Numbered from the stretch's first letter, positions 1 through 8,486 are shown. The stretch is 64,000 nt of DNA from Longimicrobium sp. (GCA_036377595.1 DASUYB010000198.1:57249-121248), one strand, 5' to 3'. The notes: generated from the letters alone by a model not told the origin. Translations and numbers: made by a program.

Positions 1-1
1 G

Positions 2-79
2 GACGCCATCCGCGCGGCGTCCTCATCGCAATCCCCATCTCCATCCCCCGAACCCGCCGAACCCGGAGTGCCCGCGTGA
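2..79 (+). CDS. C-terminal tail of a gene cut by the window edge
   Basis: An open frame runs from the window edge to a TGA at 77-79. It encodes about 25 residues rich in Ser, Pro, Glu and Ala, a typical disordered tail. The stop overlaps the ATG of the ABC ATPase at 79 (TGATG), so the two genes are probably translationally coupled. In many bacteria an ATPase gene of this type follows a small GntR-family regulator, which would fit the position, but nothing in the visible tail identifies the family. Confidence 0.5.
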   Translation, partial: DAIRAASSSQSPSPSPEPAEPGVPA

Positions 80-1005
80 TGCGTCCCGCACCCCTGCCCG
101 TGCGCCTGGAGGGCGGCGCCTTCGCCGTGTCGACCCGCGCGCTGAGCAAGCGCTTCGGGCGCGACTTTTCGCTGCTGGGCGTGGACCTGCAGGTGCCCGA
201 GGGCGCCGTCTACGTGCTGGTGGGCCCCAACGGGGCGGGGAAGACGACCACGCTGCGCCTCCTCCTGGGCCTCCTTTCCGCCGACTCGGGCGAGGTGGAC
301 GTGCTGGGGCTGAGCCCGTGCGCGCAGGGGCCGCTGGTGCGCGCGCAGGTGGGTTACGTGCCCGAGCGGGGCGACTGGGGATACGGCTACATGAGCGCCG
401 GCCGGCTGCTGGAGCACCACGCGGCGTACTTCCCCACCTGGGACTGGGAGTACGCGACCAGGCTGGCCAACGCCTTCGAGATCCCCCTGCAGAAGCGGAT
501 GGCGAAGCTGTCGAAGGGCCTCGCGCGGCGCGTGCACCTGCTGATGGCGCTGGCGCACCGTCCCCCGCTGCTGCTGCTGGACGAGCCGACCGACGGGCTG
601 GACCCGGTGATGCGCGACGAGACGCTGGGGATGCTGGCCGAGCACGTGGCCGAGACGGGGTGCACGGTGCTCATCTCCACCCACCTGGTGCACGAGGTCG
701 ACCGCCTGGCCGACCACCTCGGCGTGATGCGCGACGGGCGGCTGACCGCGCAACTCCCGCGCGAGGTGCTGCACCGCATGCTGCGCCGCTACCGCGCCGA
801 CATCCCCGCGGGGTGGACGGGCGCGCCGGCGCTGGAGGGCACCGTGGTCAAGCGCGGCGGCGTGGGCCGCGAGATCCAGTGGAGCGTGTGGGGCGACGAG
901 CACGAGGTGGCGCGCCAGCTCGCCGCGAGCGGCGCCACCGTCCGCGACGCCGCGCCGCTGACGCTGGAGGACGCCGCCGTCGCCCTGCTGAGCCGCAAGG
1001 AGTAG
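79..1005 (+). CDS. ABC transporter ATP-binding protein
   Basis: ATPase subunit of an ABC exporter-type transporter, 308 residues. Walker A GPNGAGKTT lies at about residues 49-57, the signature is LSKGL (a variant of LSGGQ), Walker B reads LLLLDEPTDGLDP and the H-loop is in STHLVHE. About 80 extra residues follow the nucleotide-binding domain, as in the BcrA/YtrB-like drug and stress ABC-2 group. ATG at 79 is preferred over GTG at 76 because it overlaps the upstream TGA and sits 10 nt after GGAG. The three membrane-protein genes that follow on the same strand are the likely permease partners. Substrate unknown. Confidence 0.9.
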   Translation: MRPAPLPVRLEGGAFAVSTRALSKRFGRDFSLLGVDLQVPEGAVYVLVGPNGAGKTTTLRLLLGLLSADSGEVDVLGLSPCAQGPLVRAQVGYVPERGDWGYGYMSAGRLLEHHAAYFPTWDWEYATRLANAFEIPLQKRMAKLSKGLARRVHLLMALAHRPPLLLLDEPTDGLDPVMRDETLGMLAEHVAETGCTVLISTHLVHEVDRLADHLGVMRDGRLTAQLPREVLHRMLRRYRADIPAGWTGAPALEGTVVKRGGVGREIQWSVWGDEHEVARQLAASGATVRDAAPLTLEDAAVALLSRKE

Positions 1006-1051
1006 GGAGATGGAGATCGCAGTGGCCGCAACGGATTCCGGGAGGATCGCG

Positions 1052-1849
1052 ATGGGCGAGGCCGTCCTTCACCCCCTTCCTCGCCGCGCGGAGATGGCGC
1101 GCGAGCAGCTTCGCGCCGTCGGCCTCTCGCTGCGCCGCGAAGGCGCCGCGGCCGCCGGCGTGATGGCGCTGCTGAGCGTGGCGGTGGTGTGGGACCAGGC
1201 CCGCTCGGTCAGCGAGTTCGTCGTCGAGCCGGGGATCGGCATCCCCGCGGCGGTGGTGGCGCTGCTGATGCCGCTGGCCGTGTGGAAGGGCGAAGGGCCC
1301 GGCCGGCGCGGGTATCACCATTCCATGCCGGTGGACCGGGGCGTCCACGCCGTGACCCGCGGGCTGGCCGGGCTGGTGTGGATGCTGGCGGCGATGGGCG
1401 CGTACTACGCCTGGCTGGGGGGCGTCACGCTGGCCGTCGGCGGGTGGGTGCGCCCCGACGCGGCGTATCGCTGGGCGGCGCCGGTCGCGGGCGCGGTGGT
1501 GCTGTACCTGGTGGGGACGGCGCTGGCGCTGCGTGCCGCGCACCCGTGGCGGTGGCTGGGCGGCGGCGCCGTCGGCTACCTGTTCCTGAAGCTGATGTCG
1601 GAGCCGGACCGCGACTTCGCGCCGTTCCGGATGGTGGACGGGGTGCTGCGCGGGCGCTACGGCCTGTTCACGGTGCTCGAGGGGCGCACTCCGATGCAGT
1701 TCCGCGGCGTGTCGACCTGGGGCGGGCACGAGTTCACCTACACGGTGCGCGTGGCGGACGGCGGGGTGTGGCTCACGTCGGTGTGGCTCTGGCTCGGCCT
1801 CGCCCTCGCGCTGTTCGTCTGGGCGGCGTACCGCCAGCCGGAGCGCTGA
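1052..1849 (+). CDS. ABC-type membrane protein, tandem paralogue 1
   Basis: Hydrophobic protein of 265 residues with about six predicted membrane segments, probably a permease subunit for the ATPase encoded just upstream. It starts MGEAVLHPLPRRAEMAREQL and ends W-A-AYRQPER; both ends are nearly repeated in the next two genes. The start at 1052 follows GGAGG by 6 nt and aligns with the starts of the paralogues; an in-frame ATG at 1010 would add 14 unconserved residues. A conserved cytoplasmic stretch VWKGEGPGRRGYHHSMPV occurs in all three copies with small changes. No catalytic motif seen. The permease role is inferred from topology and context. Confidence 0.75.
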   Translation: MGEAVLHPLPRRAEMAREQLRAVGLSLRREGAAAAGVMALLSVAVVWDQARSVSEFVVEPGIGIPAAVVALLMPLAVWKGEGPGRRGYHHSMPVDRGVHAVTRGLAGLVWMLAAMGAYYAWLGGVTLAVGGWVRPDAAYRWAAPVAGAVVLYLVGTALALRAAHPWRWLGGGAVGYLFLKLMSEPDRDFAPFRMVDGVLRGRYGLFTVLEGRTPMQFRGVSTWGGHEFTYTVRVADGGVWLTSVWLWLGLALALFVWAAYRQPER

Positions 1850-1885
1850 GCGGCGCCGTCGTCGTACTTCGATCGCGAGGAAAGC

Positions 1886-2686
1886 ATGCCCGAAGCCGTC
1901 CTCCACCCCATCCCCCGCCGCGTGGACGTGGCGCGCGAGCAGCTCCGCGCCGTGGGCCTCTCCCTGCGCCGCGAGGGCGCGGTGGCCGCGGGCGCGCTGG
2001 GGCTGCTGAGCGTGGTCATCCTCTGGGACGAGCTCCGCGAGGGCTACGGCGGGATGAACATGACGCCGGAGCTGGGCGTTCCCGTGGCGCTGGTGGCGCT
2101 CCTCGTCCCCATGGCGGTGTGGAAGGGCGAGGGCCCGGGCGGGCGCGGCTATCACCACGCCATGCCGGTGGAGCGGGGCCCGCACGCCGTCGCCCGCGGG
2201 GTGGCCGGGCTGGTGTGGACGCTGGCCGCGACGGGGGCCTGGTTCGCGTGGCTGGTGGCCGTGGCGCTGGCGAGCGGGAGCCGGTTCGACGGCATGTGGG
2301 GAGCGGACTGGCGCTTCGCCGCGCCCGTGGCCGGCGTGGTGGTGATGTACCTGCTGGGCTCGGCGCTGACGCTGCGGGCCGCGCATCCGTGGCGGTGGCT
2401 GGGCGGCGGCGCGGCCGGATACGTGTTCCTGAAGATGCTTGCCGGGCCGGACGGCGAGCTGTGGCTCTACCGCGCGGCGAACGAGGTGCTCCGCGGCCGC
2501 TACGGGGTGATGACGCTGCTGACGGGGCGCTCGCCCGTGTGGATCCACACGTCGCTGGAGGGGCGGGCGTACGAGTACCTGTCGCACCGGCCGGTGGCGT
2601 CGGTCTGGGTGATGTCGGTGTGGCTCTGGCTCACCCTGGCCCTCCTGCTCTTCCTCTGGTCCGCGTACCGCCAGCCGGAGCGGTGA
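1886..2686 (+). CDS. ABC-type membrane protein, tandem paralogue 2
   Basis: Second copy of the tandem family, 266 residues. It begins MPEAVLHPIPRRVDVAREQL and ends LFLWSAYRQPER, with VWKGEGPGGRGYHHAMPV in the first loop and AHPWRWLGGGAAGYVFLK before the fourth or fifth membrane segment. An AGGA motif precedes the ATG. It lies 36 nt after copy 1 on the same strand and is probably cotranscribed with it. The central extracytoplasmic part is the most divergent between copies, so specialisation after duplication is plausible. Substrate unknown. Confidence 0.75.
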   Translation: MPEAVLHPIPRRVDVAREQLRAVGLSLRREGAVAAGALGLLSVVILWDELREGYGGMNMTPELGVPVALVALLVPMAVWKGEGPGGRGYHHAMPVERGPHAVARGVAGLVWTLAATGAWFAWLVAVALASGSRFDGMWGADWRFAAPVAGVVVMYLLGSALTLRAAHPWRWLGGGAAGYVFLKMLAGPDGELWLYRAANEVLRGRYGVMTLLTGRSPVWIHTSLEGRAYEYLSHRPVASVWVMSVWLWLTLALLLFLWSAYRQPER

Positions 2687-2772
2687 GCGGGGGGATGGAG
2701 AGGGTCGAAACGCGGGGACGCCCGCGCGCGTAGAGGGCGGTATCGACGTTGGCCCGCACCTGGGAGGAGAGG

Positions 2773-3555
2773 ATGTCCGAAGCCGTTCTTCACCCGCTGC
2801 CGAACCGCGTGGACGTGTTGCGCGAGCAGTTCCTGAGCGTGGGGCTGTCGCTGCGCCGCGAGGCGCTGACCGTGGCCGGCGTGGCGGGGCTGGTGAGCGT
2901 GTGGGCCGCCTGGCTGCAGGCCACGCGCCCGTTCAGCCTGGGGATGGAGGTGGAGCCCGCCGCGGGGATGCCCGTGGCGATGCTGGCGCTGCTGGTGCCG
3001 ATGGCCGTGTGGAAGGGCGAGGGCCCGGCGCAGCGCGGCTATCACCATGCCATGCCGGTGCAGCAGGGGACGCACGCGGTGGCCAAGGCGCTCTCCGGGC
3101 TGGTGTGGCTGCTGGCCGCGGTCGGCGCGTACTTCGGCTGGCTGATGCTGCTGGCGGCCTTCACCGGCGGACGCGTGGAGTCGATGCCCGCGTGGCGCTG
3201 GCTCACCCCGTTCGCGGGGGTGACGGTGACGTACCTGCTGGGCTCGGCGCTGACCCTGCGCGTGGCCCACGCGTGGCGGTGGCTGGGCGGCGCGCTGGTC
3301 GGCTACCTGTTCCTGAACGCCATGCAGGCCGCCACGGGGATGGGCGCGCTGCTGGGGCTGGTGAACACGGCGCTGGCCGGCCCGCTCGGCGTGACGACCG
3401 TGATCACGGGCGAGGTGCCGCGCCAGGTGCACCGCAGCGGGGTCTTCTACGCCTACGGGCCCAGCGCCGCGGGGTGGATGCTGGCGCTCTGGCTCTGGCT
3501 GGCGATCGCCATCTCGCTCTTCCTCTGGTCCGCGTACCGCCAGCCGGAGCGCTGA
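2773..3555 (+). CDS. ABC-type membrane protein, tandem paralogue 3
   Basis: Third copy, 260 residues, beginning MSEAVLHPLPNRVDVLREQF and ending LFLWSAYRQPER. A strong GGAGGAGAGG ribosome site stands just before the ATG at 2773; a TTG at 2749 in the same frame is less likely. It keeps VWKGEGPAQRGYHHAMPV and AHAWRWLGGALVGYLFLN. It closes the ATPase-permease cluster and is followed by an inverted repeat at 3606-3670. As with the other copies, the transport role is inferred from membrane topology and the ATPase neighbour. Confidence 0.75.
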   Translation: MSEAVLHPLPNRVDVLREQFLSVGLSLRREALTVAGVAGLVSVWAAWLQATRPFSLGMEVEPAAGMPVAMLALLVPMAVWKGEGPAQRGYHHAMPVQQGTHAVAKALSGLVWLLAAVGAYFGWLMLLAAFTGGRVESMPAWRWLTPFAGVTVTYLLGSALTLRVAHAWRWLGGALVGYLFLNAMQAATGMGALLGLVNTALAGPLGVTTVITGEVPRQVHRSGVFYAYGPSAAGWMLALWLWLAIAISLFLWSAYRQPER

Positions 3556-3605
3556 TACCGGATTCCTGCGGATGACTGTGCACGCGACGGCCGATTCATA
3601 AAAGA

Positions 3606-3670
3606 GTCTCACACGGAGGGAACGGAGGAAACGGAGGACGGATGAGCGGTTCTCCGTTTCCTCCGTTCCC
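3606..3670. repeat. Inverted repeat, ACGGAGG family, copy 1
   Basis: The left arm contains TCACACGGAGGGAACGGAGG followed by further ACGGAGG units; the right arm is the reverse complement, made of CCTCCGTT units. It can form a long hairpin between convergent genes and may end transcription from both sides. The same element is at 36945-37028 and 43064-43128. Confidence 0.8.
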
Positions 3671-3774
3671 CAATCCGCGCCTCGGGTAGGACGGCGCATC
3701 GCCCGACGCAGGCAGCCCCTCGCCCCGAACGCCGGGCGAGGGGCTGCTTCCGTTTCGCGGGGGACGTCTCCGCG

Positions 3775-4290
3775 CTACGCCGGCTGCTCCGCCGGGAGGC
3801 TGCGGTCGCGCACCTCCTCGCTGGTGAGGCCGTAGAGGGGAGGGGTGGGGACGCCGATCATCCCCAGCATCAGGTAGATCTGGCCGCGGTGATGCGCCTC
3901 GTGCTCGACCATGGCGCGCAGCCACTTCCACGCGGGCATGCTGGCGCCCGCGGGGGTGACGGCGGGGCCGCGCAGGGCCTCGGGCGTGAGCGCGCGGAAG
4001 ATCTCCACCGCTTCGGCGTGCATGGCGTCGAGGTACGCGATCGTCGCGTTCCAGCCGTCGGCCAGGTCGCGGCCGTGGCCGGGGTAGCGGCTGGGGAGGC
4101 CGCTCACGTTCTCGGCGAACATCCAGCGCTCGATGGCGGCCAGGTGGCGCACCAGGTCGCCGAAGGTGAACGCGCCTTCGCGGTGCGTCCACTCCAGCCG
4201 CTCCGGCGGGATGCACATCACCACCCGCCGCGTCCGCCCGCGGAACCCTTCCCAGTACGGAAGGAAGGTGTCGATCGAGGTGATCTCCAT
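3775..4290 (-). CDS. DinB-family (DUF664-like) putative metal-binding protein
   Basis: 171 residues, the usual size for the DinB four-helix-bundle family, which includes thiol-dependent transferases and proteins of unknown function. Three histidines expected to bind a metal are visible: H in VRHLAAIERWM near residue 49 and the pair in EHEAHHRGQIYLML near residue 130. The N-terminal part, with PPERLEWTHREGAFTFGDLV, matches the family pattern. It is monocistronic or leads a minus-strand gene; the toxin-antitoxin pair upstream ends 28 nt from its start. The substrate cannot be predicted. Confidence 0.85.
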   Translation of the reverse strand: MEITSIDTFLPYWEGFRGRTRRVVMCIPPERLEWTHREGAFTFGDLVRHLAAIERWMFAENVSGLPSRYPGHGRDLADGWNATIAYLDAMHAEAVEIFRALTPEALRGPAVTPAGASMPAWKWLRAMVEHEAHHRGQIYLMLGMIGVPTPPLYGLTSEEVRDRSLPAEQPA

Positions 4291-4318
4291 CAGTTCTCGA
4301 ATCGGTGCGATCGAGGCC

Positions 4319-4603
4319 TCATCGCCATCCAGTTTCTGAGCTGGAGTGCACCACGGCGGCGATCACGATCTGGTCTGGGCGAATTTCGTAGATGATGCGG
4401 TACGGCGCCTCCAGCAACTCGCGGATCAACTCGTCCTCGAATTCCGGGACCATGCGCCCCGAGCGGGGAAACTGCGCGATCTGCTTGGTCCGGTTGGTGA
4501 TCCGATCGACAAGGCGGGTTGCGTACCGCTCCGAACTCTGCGCGACGTAGGCGTGGATCGCGCGTAGCTGAGCCGCCGCTTTCTCCGACCAGACGACCTT
4601 CAC
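4319..4603 (-). CDS. RelE/ParE-family toxin
   Basis: 94 residues with the ParE-like layout: VVWSEKAAAQLRAIHAYVAQ at the start, a central KQIAQFPRSGRMVPEF and the family ending APYRIIYEI...IVIAAVVHSS. Family members are gyrase poisons or ribosome-dependent mRNA interferases; the ParE-type pattern favours the former, but this is not certain. It starts at GTG 4603, whose GTGA overlaps the stop of the antitoxin gene, so translation is probably coupled in the order antitoxin then toxin. Confidence 0.85.
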   Translation of the reverse strand: MKVVWSEKAAAQLRAIHAYVAQSSERYATRLVDRITNRTKQIAQFPRSGRMVPEFEDELIRELLEAPYRIIYEIRPDQIVIAAVVHSSSETGWR

Positions 4604-4788
4604 CGCGGGAGCCCGAAGCTCTCGCGCAGGTCCTCGACGGAGATCACTCGACCCGCGTCCGCATCCGCCATTCCCTGCTCCACGCTCTGCCGGACATAGA
4701 TCTCGTACATGAGATCATCCCACGTGGCGTCGTCGCGGAGGCCTTCGACGATCTTGCGGGCCTCGGCCTTCACTCCACTCGCATTCAT
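4600..4788 (-). CDS. Antitoxin partner of the ParE-like toxin
   Basis: 62-residue acidic protein, with the pattern DDATWDDLMYEIYVRQSVEQ followed by AGRVISVEDLRESFG. This pattern is typical of small antitoxins that sit directly before RelE/ParE toxins. ATG at 4788 follows GAAAGGTG. Its TGA overlaps the toxin GTG by 4 nt. No separate DNA-binding domain is evident apart from the N-terminal helices. It is easily overlooked because a much longer frame runs through it. Confidence 0.8.
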   Translation of the reverse strand: MNASGVKAEARKIVEGLRDDATWDDLMYEIYVRQSVEQGMADADAGRVISVEDLRESFGLPR

Positions 4789-4847
4789 CGCACACCTTTC
4801 GGATCGGGACCTCCCAGTCTCGCCAAATCGATCGGGGAACGCAACGT

Positions 4848-6314
4848 CTAGCGCCGCGTGCCGTACACCGTCCTCGCGATGCGCTTGAGCAGGGCGAGCT
4901 TCTTCGCGCCGTAGGGGAACCAGAACAACTCGCGGGGGAAGGCGATGCGCGTGTCGGCCACCGCCTTCACCTGGCTGAACTCCAGCAGCCCCTCGTCGCC
5001 CATCATCCGCCCGAAGCCGCTCTGCTTGACTCCGCCGTAGGGCAGCTCGGGAATGCCGAAGTTGATCAGCACGTCGTTCACCATCACCATCCCCGCCTGC
5101 AGCCGCCGGGCGATGCGGCGCCCCTTCGCGCGGCTCCGCGTCCACACGCTGGCATTCAGCCCGAACGGGCCGGCGTTGGCGATGCGCACCGCCTCGTCCT
5201 CGTCCTTCACCCGCACCAGCGGCAGCACGGGGCCGAAGGTCTCGCGCGTGTTCAGCGCCATCGCCGGCGTGGCGTCGACGATCAGCGTGGGCGCGTAGAC
5301 CGGACCCTCGTCGCTCACCGCCTCCCCGCCCATCACCACCCGCGCGCCCTGGGCCACCGCGTCGTCCACCGTGTGCTGGATGATCTCGCGCTGCGGGGGG
5401 AAGATGAGCCGGCCCACGTCGTACTCGCCGGTGCCGCCCACGCGCAGGCGCCGCATCTCCGCCTCCACCGCGCCGGCGAAGCGGTCGTAGATGCACTCGG
5501 GGACGAGGGCGCGCTCGACCGACATGCAGACCTGGCCGGCGTTGGAGATGGCGCCCCACACCACGCCCGCGGCCGCGCGCTCCAGGTCCGCGTCCTCGCA
5601 GACGATGGTGACGTCGTTGGCGCCGAGCTCCATCACCACGGGGGTGAGCGTCTCCGCCGCGCCGGCCAGGATCTTCCGCCCGGTGGCCGGCGAGCCGATG
5701 AAGGCGATCTTCTCCACCCCCGATCGCACCAGCGACGCGCCGACATCGCCCGCGCCCTGCACGACCTGCACGAGGTCCGGGTGCTCGGGCATGGCCTCGC
5801 GTGCGAGCTCGGCCAGCATCGCGCCGGTGCGCGGGGTGACCTCCGACGGCTTGATCACCACCGCGTTGCCCGCGAAGAGCGCGGCCACGGTGGGGATCCC
5901 GGGCATGGAGAAGGGGAAGTTCCACGGGGAGATGACGCCCACCACGCCGTACGGCTCGTACAGCTTGGTCCCGCCCTTGTTGAGCAGGATGCCGGTGCCG
6001 ACGCGCTTCCGGCGCAGCACCCGCGGGGCGCGCTTCTCGTACGCCTTGATGAGCCCGGCCACGATCAGCACCTCGTGACCCATCGCCTCGACGGCGGGCT
6101 TTCCCGTCTCCTCGCGGATGACGGCGATCACGTCGTCCATGCGGCGGATGAGCGTGCCGCGCAGCGCCTTCATCCGCCGCGCGCGCTCGCGCACGGTGAG
6201 CGCGGCCCAGGCGGGCTGCGCCGCCCGCGCCCGGGCCACGGCGTCGTGGACCGCGTCGTCGGCGGAGGGCGCGGCGCGGGGGGCGGCTGCGGTTTCGGAT
6301 GCGATGGTGGCCAT
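4848..6314 (-). CDS. Aldehyde dehydrogenase (NAD(P)-dependent)
   Basis: 488 residues, full family length. It oxidises an aldehyde to a carboxylate. Visible motifs: PWNFPFSMPG near residue 130, KPSEVTP near 155, the general base Glu229 in VVMELGAN, the catalytic Cys263 in GQVCMSVER, and the C-terminal PYGGVKQSGFGR. A tail with PRELFWFPYGAKK resembles semialdehyde dehydrogenase relatives. The GMC oxidase gene upstream on the same strand makes an alcohol-to-aldehyde-to-acid route plausible. Natural substrate unknown. Confidence 0.92.
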   Translation of the reverse strand: MATIASETAAAPRAAPSADDAVHDAVARARAAQPAWAALTVRERARRMKALRGTLIRRMDDVIAVIREETGKPAVEAMGHEVLIVAGLIKAYEKRAPRVLRRKRVGTGILLNKGGTKLYEPYGVVGVISPWNFPFSMPGIPTVAALFAGNAVVIKPSEVTPRTGAMLAELAREAMPEHPDLVQVVQGAGDVGASLVRSGVEKIAFIGSPATGRKILAGAAETLTPVVMELGANDVTIVCEDADLERAAAGVVWGAISNAGQVCMSVERALVPECIYDRFAGAVEAEMRRLRVGGTGEYDVGRLIFPPQREIIQHTVDDAVAQGARVVMGGEAVSDEGPVYAPTLIVDATPAMALNTRETFGPVLPLVRVKDEDEAVRIANAGPFGLNASVWTRSRAKGRRIARRLQAGMVMVNDVLINFGIPELPYGGVKQSGFGRMMGDEGLLEFSQVKAVADTRIAFPRELFWFPYGAKKLALLKRIARTVYGTRR

Positions 6315-6322
6315 GGCCGGAG

Positions 6323-6354
6323 GGTGCGAGAGTGCGAAAGTGCGAGAGCGTGCG
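6323..6354. repeat. Short AGTGCGA repeat cluster
   Basis: The 45-nt gap between the GMC oxidase and aldehyde dehydrogenase genes contains several units of the form GTGCGAGA/GTGCGAAA. The same unit in the opposite orientation occurs at 31659-31690 before the cardiolipin synthase gene, so this is a dispersed family and not a chance local repeat. Confidence 0.6.
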
Positions 6355-6359
6355 GCATC

Positions 6360-8486
6360 CTACGGCGCGTGGGCGGCGGACGCGGGCTGCATCGCCCCGG
6401 CGCTGCCGGCGCGCGCGGGTGCGTGGCGCGCGGCGATGCGCTCCGCGATGACCGTCGCGAGCGCCATGATCGTCTCCTGCGGGTTCACGCCGGGCGCGGT
6501 GGGGAGGATCGAGCCATCGCAGACGTAGAGCCCGGGGACGCCGTGGCGCTCGCCGTCGGGCGTGCAGCCGCTCGTCGCGGGGTCCGTGCCGATGCGGCAG
6601 GTGCCGTTCACGTGCGCGGAGAGAACGCCCACCTGGTTGGGCCCGTACGGCCGCCGGTCGAGCACGCCGAGATCCGCCGGCGAGCGCAGCCGCGTCTCCC
6701 GCGCGTGCAGCGTCGTCGCCTCGCGCGCGCCGGCGGCGAAGTGGATGCGCGCGGCTGCGGCCATCCCCCGCTTCAGCCGCTCGCGCTCGGCGGGGCCGGG
6801 GAGGTAGCGGATGCGGACGCGCCCGCGCCGGTCCACCGTCACCCCGCCCTGCGACGCGCGCCGGTCCGCGCCGTCGCGGACGAGCACGATGAACGGCGCC
6901 ATCCGCCCCGCCTGGCGCATCGCCGCGCGGTGGCGCTCGCCGTAGCCGGGGAGCACCGCGGCGGAGAGCGCCGGGTACATCGGCGGGCACTCGATCCAGA
7001 AGCCGTATCCATCCCCCTCGCCCACGAACTCGTCGCAGACGGCGGAGAGGGGAACGCCCGCGGCGCCGTACATCTCCCGGTCGTAGAAGCCGGTGACGAG
7101 GGTGGTGGGATGGAGACGGAGATACCGCCCCACCCCGCCGCCGCCCATCCCCGAGCGCTGCAGGATGGCCGGCGTGCCGATGGCTCCTGCCGCGAGGACG
7201 ACGAGCGGCGCCTCGACGGTGACGCGGCCGCGCGGCCTCCCCGTCCCCCGCTCGAGCACGGTGCCGTGGACGCGCTTGAGCGGCGCGCGGCCTCCGTGCC
7301 CGGCCATCTCCACCCGGTCGGCGCGGATGTCGGTGAGGAGCCGCGCGCCGGCCGCCAGCGCCACGGGGACGTGGACGGCCGCGGTGCCCTGCTTGGCGTC
7401 GTAGCGGCATCCCAGCCCGCAGAAGCCGGAGCGGACGCACCCCTTCGCGTTCACGCGCGCGGGCGACGCGCTCCATCCCAGCGCGCGGGCGCCGTCCAGC
7501 AGCGCGCGGTTGGGCGGGTTGTGGGCATCGTCCGGCATCGCCCGCGTGTGCGTCTCCGCCTCGATCCGCGCGAAGACGGGCGCCAGCTCCGCCGGGCCCA
7601 TCCCCACCGTGCCGTGCTCCGCGGCCCACTCCTCCAGCACGTGGCCGCGGGTGCGCAGCATGATCATCCAGTTGACGAGCGTGCCGCCGCCCACCGCGCG
7701 CCCCTGCAGCATCGGCACGGAGACGTCGTCGGTGGCGCGCGTGCCCTTTTCCGCGTACAGCGCCTCCGTCATCTCCGCCTCGCGCTCGGTGAAGTCGCGC
7801 GGGCGATGCCAGCCGCCCTCCTCCAGCATCACCACCTCGAACCCCGCCTCGGCCAGCCGCGCCGCCGCCACCGCGCCGCCCGCGCCGGTGCCCACCACGC
7901 AGACGTCTGCGCGGACACGGGTGTCGCCGCCGAGCCGCGCGCCCTCCGTCACCTGCCGCATCCACGCCTCGTCGTCGAAGTCGATGCGGGGCAGGGGGAT
8001 GGGGATCGCTTTCGCGTCGTCCGTCCGCCCGCGCGCGATGGGCTCGTCGTCGGAGGATGCGCCCGGCGCGGGCCCCTCCCACGGAAACGCGGGCACGCGG
8101 GGCTGGAGAGGGCCGAGGTAGCCGATCTCGGCGTACGACTCCGGGCGCGCGTACCAGGTGGAGAGCACGAGCCGTCGCAGCGCCTGGAACACGCTGCGGC
8201 GCGCGGGGATGCGGCTCAGCTCCCACCCGCGCAGCCACGCGTCCTGCCGCGCCGGCGCCATCCGGCTGAAGCGCACGGGGATGCCGCCCGTGAGCGCGGC
8301 GGTGACGGGGTGATCGAGGACGGTGAGGAGCCGCGCGATCAGCGCCGCCTGCTCGGGATCGATGCCGTCCAGCCGCGCCTCGACGTCGCGCGCGAGCGCC
8401 GCCGCGCGCCCGTCCGCTTCCGGGAGCGGGACGATGCGGCGGCAGAGCGCCTCGAGCGCGGCGTGCTGGGCGGCGGTCAGCGGCAT
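6360..8486 (-). CDS. GMC-family FAD-dependent alcohol oxidase, fused N-terminal domain
   Basis: 708 residues. The first 170 residues resemble gluconate 2-dehydrogenase subunit 3 (LTAAQHAALEALCRRIVP...DP). The FAD-binding GMC oxidoreductase follows, with VCVVGTGAGGAVAAARLAEA at about 195-214 and the C-terminal HVNGTCRIGTDP (His625) and PGVNPQET (Asn668), the expected catalytic pair. This arrangement is known from long-chain alcohol oxidases. The product aldehyde could be used by the dehydrogenase encoded 45 nt downstream. A helical N-terminal domain fused in front of the flavin domain explains the length beyond the usual 500-550 residues. Confidence 0.88.
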   Translation of the reverse strand: MPLTAAQHAALEALCRRIVPLPEADGRAAALARDVEARLDGIDPEQAALIARLLTVLDHPVTAALTGGIPVRFSRMAPARQDAWLRGWELSRIPARRSVFQALRRLVLSTWYARPESYAEIGYLGPLQPRVPAFPWEGPAPGASSDDEPIARGRTDDAKAIPIPLPRIDFDDEAWMRQVTEGARLGGDTRVRADVCVVGTGAGGAVAAARLAEAGFEVVMLEEGGWHRPRDFTEREAEMTEALYAEKGTRATDDVSVPMLQGRAVGGGTLVNWMIMLRTRGHVLEEWAAEHGTVGMGPAELAPVFARIEAETHTRAMPDDAHNPPNRALLDGARALGWSASPARVNAKGCVRSGFCGLGCRYDAKQGTAAVHVPVALAAGARLLTDIRADRVEMAGHGGRAPLKRVHGTVLERGTGRPRGRVTVEAPLVVLAAGAIGTPAILQRSGMGGGGVGRYLRLHPTTLVTGFYDREMYGAAGVPLSAVCDEFVGEGDGYGFWIECPPMYPALSAAVLPGYGERHRAAMRQAGRMAPFIVLVRDGADRRASQGGVTVDRRGRVRIRYLPGPAERERLKRGMAAAARIHFAAGAREATTLHARETRLRSPADLGVLDRRPYGPNQVGVLSAHVNGTCRIGTDPATSGCTPDGERHGVPGLYVCDGSILPTAPGVNPQETIMALATVIAERIAARHAPARAGSAGAMQPASAAHAP

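Noticed and set aside
848..2587. Minus-strand open frame opposite the permease genes
   Set aside because: His/Arg/Pro-rich composition, no ribosome site and no recognisable domain; explained by codon bias of the plus-strand genes.
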